The notes under the pieces were generated by a model. That model did no database searches, was not told the origin of the DNA, and saw only the letters and a program-made list of their open reading frames with translations. Below, piece by piece: positions 40,268 to 48,390 of a stretch of DNA of 64,000 nucleotides. This DNA is from Micromonospora halophytica. GTDB taxonomy: Bacteria > Actinomycetota > Actinomycetes > Mycobacteriales > Micromonosporaceae. The stretch's first letter is position 1. Each line of letters opens with the position of its first letter. The stretch is taken from contig NZ_FMDN01000015.1 of NCBI RefSeq assembly GCF_900090245.1, positions 1 to 64,000 on the forward strand. Reading direction: 5' to 3'. A program made the translations under genes and the position numbers.

Positions 40268-42111
40268 TGCTGTTCCTCCGGCGGCCGGCGCTGGCTCAGC
40301 GCGGCGGTGGCCCGGCGCTTGGCGGCCCGGGCGCCCCGCTTCGCCAGCCGGGCCGGGGTGATCGCGAGCCGGCCCACCCGGTAGCTCAGCGAGCCGCTGA
40401 GCAGGTTGATGGTGGCGTCGGCCCGGCGCAGCGCCCGCTCCCGGGAGGTCAGCAGGTCCTCGGTCCACTTCAGCAGCGCGGCGAGTCGGGTCATCTCCTC
40501 GCGCTGGCGTACCCACGCCTCGCGCAGCTGCTGGTAGCTGCGCGGTCCGGCCGGCGGGTCGGTGGGGGTGACCCCCCGCAGCTCGTCGGCGAGGCGGACC
40601 CGCCCGTCGGCGTCGAGGCCGCGCAGCGCGGCGGTGATCGCCGCCTCGGCCTCCACCGCCTCGGCGACGGTCGCCCGGGACAGGTCCCGCCCGGCCAGAC
40701 CACCGAGCACCACGGTCAGCCCGGCCACGTCCAGGGTGGACGTCCAGGGATGGGCGTACCCGCCGGTCAGCAGCGCGGCGGCGAAGCGCCACAGGCTGCG
40801 GGCCAGCGCAACGTCGAGGTCCAGCGGCGTGCTGGCCCGCCAGCTCGGGTCGAGCACGGCGAACGCGGGTGCGGCGTCCGCCGTGGCCGGCCGCGCCCCG
40901 CCGTCGGCCACCACCACGTTGTCGGTGCCGGCGAGCGCGGCCGAGCCGGCCAGCCGGCCGTCGGCGTCGGCCCGGTCGGCGAGCCAGTCCGCGTACCCGC
41001 GCAGCAGGTGACGCAGGGTGTCCAGGTCGCGGCGCAGGCAGGCGTCGAGCAGCAGGGTGCGCAGCAGCCGCCCCTCGGGCACCGGCCCGTCCAGCGCGTC
41101 GGCGTCGCGGCGGGCGGCCTCCCGGGTGGCGAAGGGCGCCGGGGCGGGCCGTGCGCTGCCGCCGGTGGCTTGCCATCGCCAACCGTCCGGCCCGTCCACC
41201 ACCTCGACCACGCCGACTCCCGCGGACCCGGACTGCACCAGCACCACCGGCAGCGCGTCGGCGTCGGCGAGGGTGGACCGCTGCGGGTCGGGGCGGTGGG
41301 CGAGCAGCAGCCAACCCGGGGCCAGTGCCGAGCCGAGCCCTGCGTACAGCGCGTCGACGGCCAGCCGGGCCGGATCCTGGAGCACCGTCGTGCCGGTGAA
41401 GCCGCCCGCGCAGGCGCCGTGCAGCACCGCGTCGAACAGCCCCGAGGTGGGGCGCCGGTCCAGTTCGTCGGCGGCCACCAGCACGCTCGGCGCACTCGGG
41501 TCGGGGTACGCGGCGAAGCACGCCCCTGCCCGCAGCCCGGCGGCGGTGAGCCGGGCCCGCGCCTGCTCCGGGTTGGCGGGGCGGCCGGTGTCCAGCACCC
41601 CGCCGACGGACCACGCCGAGTCGGCCCGGTCGGCGTACCAGGGGGTGGTGGCGACCAGCCGGTGCACGCCGAGCGGGTTGCCCACCTGCAGCAGCAGCGT
41701 CCCGCCCGGGGCCACCGCGTCGGCGAGTCGGGCCAGCACCCCGTCCCAGCCCAGCCGGGGTCCCTCCACCGACTCGACGGCGTCCGGGCCGGCGGCGGCG
41801 ACCACCACGTCCCAGCGCCCGCCGACGGGCAGGCCGGTCGGGCCGCCCACCACCACCCGGGCCCCCCGGTCGGCCAGCGCCACCCCGTCCGGGTGGCTGC
41901 GCAGCAGGCAGGTCACCTCGGCGTGCGCCAGCCGGTCCAGCAGCGCCGGGTCGTGCGGGCCGGCGAGCAGCACCCGGGCCCCGGCCGGTACGACCCGGGC
42001 CAGCAGCGCGCCCAGCGGACCGCCCTCGACCAGCCGCTGCTCCGGCAGGTCGGACCAGGCGAGCATCTCCCCGCCGGGCAGCGCGATCCGGGGCGCGGTC
42101 TCAGTCGTCAA
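40264..42111 (-). CDS. Unassigned pse-operon protein with methyltransferase-like N-terminus
   Basis: The 615-residue protein starts at TTG 42111, six bases after AGGAGGA, overlapping the previous gene by 11 bases. Residues about 35-160 look like a degenerate class-I methyltransferase fold (ARVLLAGPHDPALLDRL, VVVAAAGPDAV, LADAVAPGGTLLLQVGN). The middle 300 residues are helical and not recognised. The C-terminus has a coiled-coil stretch (SYQQLREAWVRQREEMTRLA) and a very basic tail (RLAKRGARAAKRRATAAL) that may bind membrane phospholipid or nucleic acid. Its place in the middle of an overlapping pse operon implies a role in modifying or assembling the sugar or polymer; the reaction is unknown. 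Confidence 0.6.
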   Translation of the reverse strand: MTTETAPRIALPGGEMLAWSDLPEQRLVEGGPLGALLARVVPAGARVLLAGPHDPALLDRLAHAEVTCLLRSHPDGVALADRGARVVVGGPTGLPVGGRWDVVVAAAGPDAVESVEGPRLGWDGVLARLADAVAPGGTLLLQVGNPLGVHRLVATTPWYADRADSAWSVGGVLDTGRPANPEQARARLTAAGLRAGACFAAYPDPSAPSVLVAADELDRRPTSGLFDAVLHGACAGGFTGTTVLQDPARLAVDALYAGLGSALAPGWLLLAHRPDPQRSTLADADALPVVLVQSGSAGVGVVEVVDGPDGWRWQATGGSARPAPAPFATREAARRDADALDGPVPEGRLLRTLLLDACLRRDLDTLRHLLRGYADWLADRADADGRLAGSAALAGTDNVVVADGGARPATADAAPAFAVLDPSWRASTPLDLDVALARSLWRFAAALLTGGYAHPWTSTLDVAGLTVVLGGLAGRDLSRATVAEAVEAEAAITAALRGLDADGRVRLADELRGVTPTDPPAGPRSYQQLREAWVRQREEMTRLAALLKWTEDLLTSRERALRRADATINLLSGSLSYRVGRLAITPARLAKRGARAAKRRATAALSQRRPPEEQQ

Positions 42112-42943
42112 CGTCGTCCTCCTGGAGGTTCGCCCACCCGAGCAGCTCGCGCAGCTCGGCCGGCGTACAGCGGTGGTCGGTGCCCAGTTCGGCGCGGGCG
42201 ATCTCGACGGCGGTGGCCAGGTCGACCTGTTCGCCGTGCAGTTCCGGCCACTGGCGGCGGATACGCGCGGTGCCGCCGAAGGTGGGGTCCTCGTCGGCGA
42301 GGATCATCGGGTCGCCGTAGACGGCCGGTTCGCAGCCGGCGGCGATGCCGTAGAAGATGGCGCTGGTCAGCCGGTTGGAGGCGACCCGGGCGTGCCGGCG
42401 CAGCTCGGTGAGCTGCTTGTCGAGGAAGAGCGGGTCGGTGTCCTTCCACCAGTGCCCCCGGTAGCCGTGGCAGATCACCCGGAAGCCGGCGTTCTCGTAG
42501 AGCCGGCGCACCCGGCGCATGCCGTACTCGTGCCAGTAGAGGCAGACCGTGACCGGGCCGGGCTCGGCGGCCCGGATCCGGGCGATCAGCTCCTTGTGGT
42601 CGCCCTTGACGTGCTGACCCTCCCAGCCGTGGAACGGGTACCAGATGGTGCCCTGCCGCTGCGGCTCCGGCGGGTCGTCGGCGCGCAGGTCCAGCAGGTA
42701 CGCGAACGGCGCGCCGATGGTGACGACGTTGCGCCGCCCCACCGACCAGGCCCGCCGGCGGGTCTGCTCCGACCAGAGCAGGCTGGGGGTGAACTCGGCG
42801 TACGGGTGGCCGGGCGCGAGTCCGTCGCCGATGTTCCAGCCGTGCTGGATGTACCCGTTGATCCGCGGCGGGTGCCCGTCGCCCAGCCCGCAGTAGCGGG
42901 CCAGCACGTGGGCGTGGCCGTAGAAGTGGTTCGCGTGGTGCAT
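42101..42943 (-). CDS. Unassigned pse-operon protein, glycan-related
   Basis: The 280-residue soluble protein, starting at ATG 42943, lies ten bases after pseC. It has many aromatic residues and motifs such as GYIQHGWNIGDGLAPGHP, VTIGAPFAYLLDL, GTIWYPFHGWEGQHVKGDHK, CLYWHEYGM and a TSAIFYGIAAGCEPAVYGDP segment. The last recalls the 'asset is visible / fixed' loops of GT-B and capsule-type proteins. I have seen this type next to surface-polysaccharide genes but cannot name a reaction. A transferase of the GT-B or CapB-like class is a guess. Confidence 0.55.
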   Translation of the reverse strand: MHHANHFYGHAHVLARYCGLGDGHPPRINGYIQHGWNIGDGLAPGHPYAEFTPSLLWSEQTRRRAWSVGRRNVVTIGAPFAYLLDLRADDPPEPQRQGTIWYPFHGWEGQHVKGDHKELIARIRAAEPGPVTVCLYWHEYGMRRVRRLYENAGFRVICHGYRGHWWKDTDPLFLDKQLTELRRHARVASNRLTSAIFYGIAAGCEPAVYGDPMILADEDPTFGGTARIRRQWPELHGEQVDLATAVEIARAELGTDHRCTPAELRELLGWANLQEDDVDD

Positions 42944-42953
42944 CGGTACCCCG

Positions 42954-44108
42954 TCAGGCGGCGGGACGCACGGGTGCGCCGCGCAGGGCGGCGCGGAGCG
43001 CGTCGATCACGCGGTCCTGGTCGGCGTCGGTCAGGGTGGGGAAGAGCGGCAGGGAGAGCTGCTCGGCGTAGAACGACTCGGCGACCGGGCAGGATCCGCG
43101 CCGGTAGCCGAGGTCGGCGAAGGCCGGGTGCCAGTGCGCCGGCAGGTAGTTGACCTGTACGCCGATGCCGGCGGCGCGCATCCGGTCGTACACCTCGCGG
43201 CGGCGGCCGTCGCGCACCCGGATCGGGTAGAGGTGCCAGGCCGGGGCGGCCCAGGGGCGGCGGCCGGGGATCGCCACGCCGTCGAGGTCGGCCAGGGCCT
43301 CGTCGTAGCGGGCGACCAGCCGGGCCCGGGCGGCGAGGAAGTCGCCGAGGCGGCGCAGCTGGCTGCGGCCGAGCGCGCAGAGCACGTCGGGCAGCCGGTA
43401 GTTCAGCCCGAACTCGTGCACCTCCTGGTGCCAGCCGCCCTCGTCGGGCCGGCGCAGCTCGTCGCGTTCCCGGACCAGCCCGATGTTGCGGAACCGGCGG
43501 GCCCGCTTCAGCAGCTCCGGGTCGGTGGTGGCGACGGCGCCGCCCTCGGCGGTGGTCAGGTTCTTGGTGGGGAAGAACGAGAAGGTGGTCAGGTCGGCCA
43601 GCGATCCGACCGGCCGCCCCCGGTAGGTCGCGCCGATCGAGTGCGCGGCGTCGGCGAGCAGCAGCGTGTCGCGGCCGGCCAGCCCCGCGCGCAGGGCGTC
43701 GTAGTCGGCCGGGTGGCCGGCGTAGTCGACGGCGGCCACCACCTTCGTCCGGGAGGTAGTCGCGGCGGCCGCCGCTGCCGGGTCGAGGGTGTAGGTCTCC
43801 TCCTCGACGTCGGCGAAGACGACCGTCGCGCCGAGGGCGACCGCGCTGCTCGCGGTCGCCACGAAGGTCATCGGGGGGACGACCACCTCGTCGCCGGGGC
43901 CGACGCCGGCCGCCGCGTACGCCACGTGCAGCGCGGCGGTGCCGTTGGAGACCGCCGCGCAGCCGGCCCCGCCGGTCCACCGGGACAGGTCGGCCTCGAA
44001 GCCGTCCACCTGCGGGCCGGTGGTGAGCCAGTCGCTGCGCAGCGCCGCGACCACGGCGGCGACGTCCTCGTCGGTGACCGACTGCCGCCCGTACGGGAGC
44101 ATCGCCAT
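42954..44108 (-). CDS. pseC: PseC-type UDP-4-keto sugar aminotransferase
   Basis: The 384-residue DegT/DnrJ/EryC1 aminotransferase adds the C4 amino group in pseudaminic acid synthesis, using PLP and glutamate. It has the PLP lysine K182 (SFFPTKNLTTAEGG), D153 (LADAAHS), the phosphate loop SNGTAALHVA and the C-terminal VNYLPAHWHPAF found in PseC. The ATG at 44108 overlaps the pseB stop as TGATG; a second ATG is six bases further on. It follows pseB, the enzyme that makes its substrate, in a coupled unit. Confidence 0.88.
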   Translation of the reverse strand: MAMLPYGRQSVTDEDVAAVVAALRSDWLTTGPQVDGFEADLSRWTGGAGCAAVSNGTAALHVAYAAAGVGPGDEVVVPPMTFVATASSAVALGATVVFADVEEETYTLDPAAAAAATTSRTKVVAAVDYAGHPADYDALRAGLAGRDTLLLADAAHSIGATYRGRPVGSLADLTTFSFFPTKNLTTAEGGAVATTDPELLKRARRFRNIGLVRERDELRRPDEGGWHQEVHEFGLNYRLPDVLCALGRSQLRRLGDFLAARARLVARYDEALADLDGVAIPGRRPWAAPAWHLYPIRVRDGRRREVYDRMRAAGIGVQVNYLPAHWHPAFADLGYRRGSCPVAESFYAEQLSLPLFPTLTDADQDRVIDALRAALRGAPVRPAA

Positions 44109-45091
44109 CACGCGGTGATGCCGAGCATGTCGCGCAACTGCTCGACGCTCAGCCACTCGTCGTTGGTGTCCGACTGGTACGCGAACCCGTCCGGCACCGG
44201 CTCGCAGCCGACCGGCGGCTGGTAGCCCCAGGTGGCGATGGTGGGCTGGACGATGAAGCGGTCCTTGGCGCGCAGCGTCCGCCGGCTGTCGTCCGGCGCG
44301 ATCATCTCCTCGTGCAGCTTCTCGCCGGGGCGGATGCCGATCTCGTGGGTGGTGGCGTCCGGGGCGACCGCCTCGACCAGGTCGAGGATGCGCATGCTGG
44401 GGATGCGCGGCACGAACAGCTCACCGCCCTGCATCTGGTCGAACGAGTCCATGACGAACTGGACGGCCTGGTCGAGGGTGATCCAGAAGCGGGTCATCCG
44501 CTTGTCGGTGATCGGCAGGCTCCTGCCCTCGGCGGCGAGCCGGCGGAACAGCGGGACCACCGAGCCCCGGCTGCCCACCACGTTGCCGTAGCGCACCACG
44601 GCGAAGCGGGTGGGGTGCTGGGCGGCGTAGTGGTTGGCGGAGACGAAGAGCTTGTCGCCGACGAGCTTGGTCGCGCCGTACAGGTTGATCGGGCTGGACG
44701 CCTTGTCGGTGGAGAGGGCGATGACCTTCCTGACCCCGGCCTCGATCGCGGCGTCCACCACGTGCTGCGAGCCGGTGATGTTGGTGGCGATGAACTCCGA
44801 CGGGTTGTACTCGGCGGTGTCCACCTGCTTGAGCGCGGCGGCGTGCACGACGTGGTCGACGCCGTGCATCGCCCGGGTGAGCCGGTGCCGGTCCCGGATG
44901 TCGCCGATGAACCAGCGCAGCCGGGGGTCGTCGCCCAGCTGCTGGCGCAGCTCGTACTGCTTCAGCTCGTCGCGGGAGAACACCACCACCCGGGCCGGGT
45001 CGGCCTCGGCGAGGATGTGCCGGAGGAAGGTCCTCCCGAAGGAACCGGTGCCGCCGGTGACCAGGATGGAGGATCCCGTCAGCTCACTCAA
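44108..45091 (-). CDS. pseB: PseB-type UDP-GlcNAc 4,6-dehydratase (5-inverting)
   Basis: The 327-residue extended SDR starts at TTG 45091, eight bases after GGGAG. The NADP motif is TGGTGSFG (12-19). The catalytic set is D129-K130 (STDKASS) and Y138-x3-K142 (LYGATK), spaced as in the characterised FlaA1/PseB dehydratases. The KQVDTAEYNPSE block is also diagnostic. It converts UDP-GlcNAc to the 4-keto-6-deoxy altro sugar, the first committed step to pseudaminic acid. It is the first gene of an operon running pseB-pseC-x-y-CMP transferase-pseG with overlaps at nearly every junction. Confidence 0.9.
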   Translation of the reverse strand: MSELTGSSILVTGGTGSFGRTFLRHILAEADPARVVVFSRDELKQYELRQQLGDDPRLRWFIGDIRDRHRLTRAMHGVDHVVHAAALKQVDTAEYNPSEFIATNITGSQHVVDAAIEAGVRKVIALSTDKASSPINLYGATKLVGDKLFVSANHYAAQHPTRFAVVRYGNVVGSRGSVVPLFRRLAAEGRSLPITDKRMTRFWITLDQAVQFVMDSFDQMQGGELFVPRIPSMRILDLVEAVAPDATTHEIGIRPGEKLHEEMIAPDDSRRTLRAKDRFIVQPTIATWGYQPPVGCEPVPDGFAYQSDTNDEWLSVEQLRDMLGITA

Positions 45092-45706
45092 TGTGGTGCT
45101 CCCATGATCGCAGGTTCTGCGCCGGCGGCCCGGGGCCACGCGACCGGACGGACGCTAGCCACGGCGGGTTAACACCCCGACGCCTGCGGGTGAACCGCCC
45201 GCGCTGGTCGCGTGAATGCCGCACGCCCGGCAGGCGAACACTTCCGTCGGGCCCGTCGGGCGGCTGACCAGCGCGGATCTGTCCGACTACAGTGGCCCCG
45301 CGCGGTGCTCGGCGCGGTCGGGCGGCCGTACGCCGTGCCCGTGCGGCGTGTCGCCGAGAGTCTCGCGGTGGGCGGCGCGTCCGTCCGACGCCCGCCGGAC
45401 AGGTGCCACCGGGTGCCCGGAGCACCTGCCCCCGGTCGATCTGGTGACCTGTCCACCCGACGACCTGTCCACCCGCCGGTCCGGGCCCGCTGCCCGACCC
45501 TCCGGCATGTCCACGCGGCCACCTCGCGGCGCGACCTGGAGATCTTGGCGAGTTGTCGTTCGGACGGCACGGAAACTCGCCAAGATCTCGCGAGGGTCGG
45601 CGCGGCGTCGGGCTCAGGCCGGCGGGATCCACCGCTACGGCGGCAACCACACCACCCGCCCATCCGCCCCGGGCGACGGCCGGGGTCCAGCGAGCAGGAG
45701 GCGACG
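45092..45706. other. 615-base divergent intergenic region of the surface-polymer locus
   Basis: No gene is supported; frames here are Arg/Pro/Gly-rich. It separates the start of pseB from the start of the GT-C protein and must hold both promoters. It contains the palindrome at 45539-45589. No clear -35/-10 pair was found. Confidence 0.4.
45539..45589. repeat. Intergenic palindrome with 16-bp perfect arms (REP-like)
   Basis: GAGATCTTGGCGAGTT (45539-45554) and its exact inverted copy (45574-45589) flank a 19-base loop. It is not next to a stop codon, so it is not a terminator of a known gene. This sequence type is, from memory, common between genes in Micromonospora genomes. Confidence 0.65.
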
Positions 45707-47437
45707 ATGGCGTCGGGCACCGACGTGAGAGCACGGCCCGCCGAACCGGCGCGGACGCCGGCCACCCCGAGGCGGCGCTGGCTGGTGCCGGCGCTGCTGG
45801 TGGCGGGCTGGCTGGCCGGGGTGGCCTGGCGGATGTGGCTGGCCCGGCACGTCACGCTGCCGATCGCGCACACCGACGAGGACAGCTACCTCAACACCGC
45901 CCGCGCGCTCGCCGGCGGCCCGGGCGGCTTCAGCAGCGAGAACGGCCCGCTGCGCCGGGTCGGCTACCCGATGTTGATCTCGCCGGCCTTTCTCGGCGAC
46001 CGGGGCTTCACCGACAGCTACCGCCTGGTGCAGCTGATCAACGCGCTGGTCAACGCCGCCGCGCTGCCGCTGGCGTACCTGCTCGGCCGTCGGCTGCTCG
46101 GGCTGCGCCGCTCGTACGCCCTGGTCGTCGCCGCCGTCGCGGCGACCCTGCCGGCCACCGCCTTCTACGCCCAGGTCGCGATGATCGACGCGGTGCTGGC
46201 CCCGTTGGTGCTGGCCTGGCTGCTCGCCGTGCACCGTTGGGTGTCCCGCCCCGGCCCGCTGGCCGCCGCGGCGGTCGGGACGCTGGTCGGCGTGTTCCAC
46301 CTGCTGCACTCGCGCGGCCTGGTCATCGTGGCGGTGCACGCCGGGCTGGTCCTGCTGCTGTTCGCCCGCCGCCGGGCCACCGCAGCACAGGTGCTCGCCG
46401 CGGTGCTGCCGGTGCTGGCCCTGGCACTGGTGAACGAGGCCGGCATCCGGTGGCTCGGCGACCGGGTCTACCTGCTCGGGAACCCACCGGATGGCGGGAC
46501 CGTCCGGGCGGTCGCCTCCGGGCAGGGCCTGCTGCGGCTCGGCGCGGCGGTCGCCACCCAGCTCTGGTACCTGGTGGTGATCACGTTCGGGCTGGTCGGG
46601 ATCGCCTGGGCGGCCGCCGTCCGCGAGCTGCGCCGCCCGCAGCACGACGCGGCCGTCCGCTGGACGCTCGGCGTCGCGCTGCTCACCAGCGTCGGGGTGG
46701 CCGGCGGGGCGTCGGTGATCCTGGCCGGCATCACCTCGAAGCCGTTGGACGCCATCTACGGCCGGTACGTGCAGATGCTCGCCCCGTTCTGGCTGCTGGT
46801 GGGGGCGGGGGCGCTGCTCACCGTGACCGGGCGGGCGCTGCTGCGCCGGGCCGCCGTCGCGGTGGGGCTGCTGGCGGCGGGCGCGGCGCTGATCGCGGCC
46901 CGGCTGGCGTACGTGGCGAGCCGCGGCCACGAGCTGCGCTACGGCGGGTTCGGCGCACCCGACCTGATGGCGCTGACCGGCGGCTGGCGGGAGTTCCGCC
47001 CGTTCACCGGCGCGGCGGTGGGCGTCGCCGGCTGTCTGCTGCTGGTCGCCGCGACCCGCCGGCCCCGGCTGCGCACGCCGGTGCTCGCCGCGCTGGTCGC
47101 GGTGAACGTCGCCACCATGGCGGTGATCACCGACCGGCTGATCCGGCCGGTGGCGGCGGCCACCGTCCCCACGCCGCGCGTCGCCGACCTCGGCGTCCGC
47201 CCCGGCGAGCGGGTGTACGCCGCCCTCGGTGTGCACTACACCCTGCGCTTCAACCTCAGCCACCAGGTGACCTGGACCGACGTGCGGTGGTTCACCGACC
47301 GGCCGCCGGCCGCCGCCGACGTGGTCTTCACCCGGTGGGCGCCCGGCGAGTCGGACGACTGGGACGGCGCCCGGTACGGCTTCGTCCGCCTCGGCGGCAA
47401 CCCGGAGCAGCACTGGGCCGCCTGGCGGCGCGACTGA
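45707..47437 (+). CDS. GT-C-fold membrane glycosyltransferase
   Basis: The 576-residue protein starts at ATG 45707 six bases after AGGAGG. It has about 12 membrane helices; the first (about 25-43) is followed by the short extracytoplasmic loop with the acidic HTDEDSYLNTARALAGG motif (about 52-68). This is where polyprenyl-phosphate-sugar-dependent GT-C enzymes (ArnT/PMT type) bind donor and metal. The C-terminal soluble part (about 485-576) ends in VRLGGNPEQHWAAW. It probably adds a sugar to a lipid-linked or wall acceptor outside the cell. It is divergent from the pse operon. Confidence 0.75.
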   Translation: MASGTDVRARPAEPARTPATPRRRWLVPALLVAGWLAGVAWRMWLARHVTLPIAHTDEDSYLNTARALAGGPGGFSSENGPLRRVGYPMLISPAFLGDRGFTDSYRLVQLINALVNAAALPLAYLLGRRLLGLRRSYALVVAAVAATLPATAFYAQVAMIDAVLAPLVLAWLLAVHRWVSRPGPLAAAAVGTLVGVFHLLHSRGLVIVAVHAGLVLLLFARRRATAAQVLAAVLPVLALALVNEAGIRWLGDRVYLLGNPPDGGTVRAVASGQGLLRLGAAVATQLWYLVVITFGLVGIAWAAAVRELRRPQHDAAVRWTLGVALLTSVGVAGGASVILAGITSKPLDAIYGRYVQMLAPFWLLVGAGALLTVTGRALLRRAAVAVGLLAAGAALIAARLAYVASRGHELRYGGFGAPDLMALTGGWREFRPFTGAAVGVAGCLLLVAATRRPRLRTPVLAALVAVNVATMAVITDRLIRPVAAATVPTPRVADLGVRPGERVYAALGVHYTLRFNLSHQVTWTDVRWFTDRPPAAADVVFTRWAPGESDDWDGARYGFVRLGGNPEQHWAAWRRD

Positions 47438-47539
47438 GCCGATCGCGTCGCCGCGCCGGTCGTCCGGCCCCGGCGCACCGGACCTGGCGGGTGAACGGCG
47501 GATGACATATCGGTTGCCATCCGGCGGACAATTGTCGAA

Positions 47540-48049
47540 TCACCGCCTACGGCGATCGTCCCGATCCAGGGAAATGGGGATGATCTCAATTTCCTGCCCG
47601 TCGACCTCCGCCCGTCGAGGTGTTCCCTCGACGAATCGGAACCGCCGGTTCATCCGCCGTACGACCGTGTTGTGCGCCAGCACCTCCCCGTCGAGCCGGT
47701 CGAGGGCGAGCACGTCGAAGGCGTGGTCGACCGCCTCGCGCATCACCTCCAGCCAGGCGGGCAGCGTCTCGCCCCGCGCGGCCAGCCCCTCGGCGTCGAG
47801 GTAGAACCCCCAGCCGGCGGTACGCGGGCCGTCCAGCCGCAGGTCGAAGAAGGTCACCACGCCGCAGGGCACCTGCTCGCGGACGTACACCAGGACCTGC
47901 CGGGCCGGGTCGGCGCGGACCTGTGACCACCAGGTGGCGTGCTCGGCGGGGGTGATCTCGTGCCTGGTCGTGCTGACCTGCCGGTTGATGTCCTGATTAC
48001 GCCAGGACAACATCAGGTGAACGTCGTCGTCGGTCGCTTGGCGGAGCAT
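47540..48049 (-). CDS. pseH: PseH-type N-acyltransferase (GNAT)
   Basis: The 169-residue GNAT protein starts at ATG 48049 after GGGAG. It has the PseH pattern: LRQATDDDVHLMLSWRNQD at the start, VLVYVREQVPCGVVTFFDL (beta-4/5), an HNTVVRRMNRRFRFVEG motif and a short hydrophobic end. In the standard pathway it transfers an acetyl group from acetyl-CoA to the C4 amine of the PseC product. Here it is divergent, by 89 bases, from an operon encoding a free acyl carrier protein and its loading enzymes. An acyl-ACP rather than acetyl-CoA donor is therefore an open possibility. Confidence 0.8.
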   Translation of the reverse strand: MLRQATDDDVHLMLSWRNQDINRQVSTTRHEITPAEHATWWSQVRADPARQVLVYVREQVPCGVVTFFDLRLDGPRTAGWGFYLDAEGLAARGETLPAWLEVMREAVDHAFDVLALDRLDGEVLAHNTVVRRMNRRFRFVEGTPRRAEVDGQEIEIIPISLDRDDRRRR

Positions 48050-48125
48050 GCCGGCTCCCTTTCCGTTCGATTCCGGGTGGCTCCGGAACCCTACCGGGGA
48101 AATGTCGTGGACAATTTCCGGGCGC

Positions 48126-48131
48126 TACACT
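48126..48131 (+). promoter_or_regulatory. -10 element of the ACP operon, leaderless
   Basis: TACACT ends seven bases before ATG 48139, and no ribosome-binding site is present, so the transcript probably begins at or near the ATG. A near-palindrome (GGAAATGTC / GACAATTTCC, 48098-48119) overlaps the region between this element and the pseH start and could be an operator serving both genes. Confidence 0.5.
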
Positions 48132-48138
48132 CCGCCGC

Positions 48139-48390
48139 ATGGACGAATTGAGTCGCGCGCAGATCCGCGACCTCATGGCGCAGGTGCTGGCCAACCAGGG
48201 CAAGGCCCTGCCCGACGACGACGGCACCGACCTTCGCGAGATCGGCTTCCGGTCGCTGGACTTCTCCGAGCTGGCCCTGCGGGTGGAGGACGAGACGGGT
48301 GAGGAGCTCAACTTCGACGCCCCGGGACTGCGCCGCATCGCCACGGTCGGGGACGTCCTCGACTTCCTCGTGACCCTCCAGCGCCAGTGA
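48139..48390 (+). CDS. Free-standing acyl carrier protein
   Basis: The 83-residue acidic helical protein has the carrier fold: IRDLMAQVLANQGKALPDDD (helix 1), and a phosphopantetheine serine at S39 in EIGFRSLDFSELALRVED, where the usual DSL triad reads RSL. Helix 3/4 is LRRIATVGDVLDFLVTL. It would carry an acyl group on a 4'-phosphopantetheine arm. It heads a four-gene overlapping operon with an AMP-forming ligase, an SDR and a phosphopantetheinyl-transferase-like protein, all between pseH and pseI. The replaced Asp before the serine may make it selective for its own transferase. Confidence 0.85.
   Translation: MDELSRAQIRDLMAQVLANQGKALPDDDGTDLREIGFRSLDFSELALRVEDETGEELNFDAPGLRRIATVGDVLDFLVTLQRQ

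Noticed and set aside
40268..41614. Upstream extension of the cytidylyltransferase frame
   Set aside because: It overlaps the preceding operon gene in another frame and has shadow composition; the GTGA overlap at 40267 marks the start.
45635..47413. 592-residue minus-strand frame opposite the GT-C glycosyltransferase
   Set aside because: The plus strand has a start with AGGAGG, membrane helices and a catalytic loop; the antisense frame is His/Gln/Arg low-complexity.
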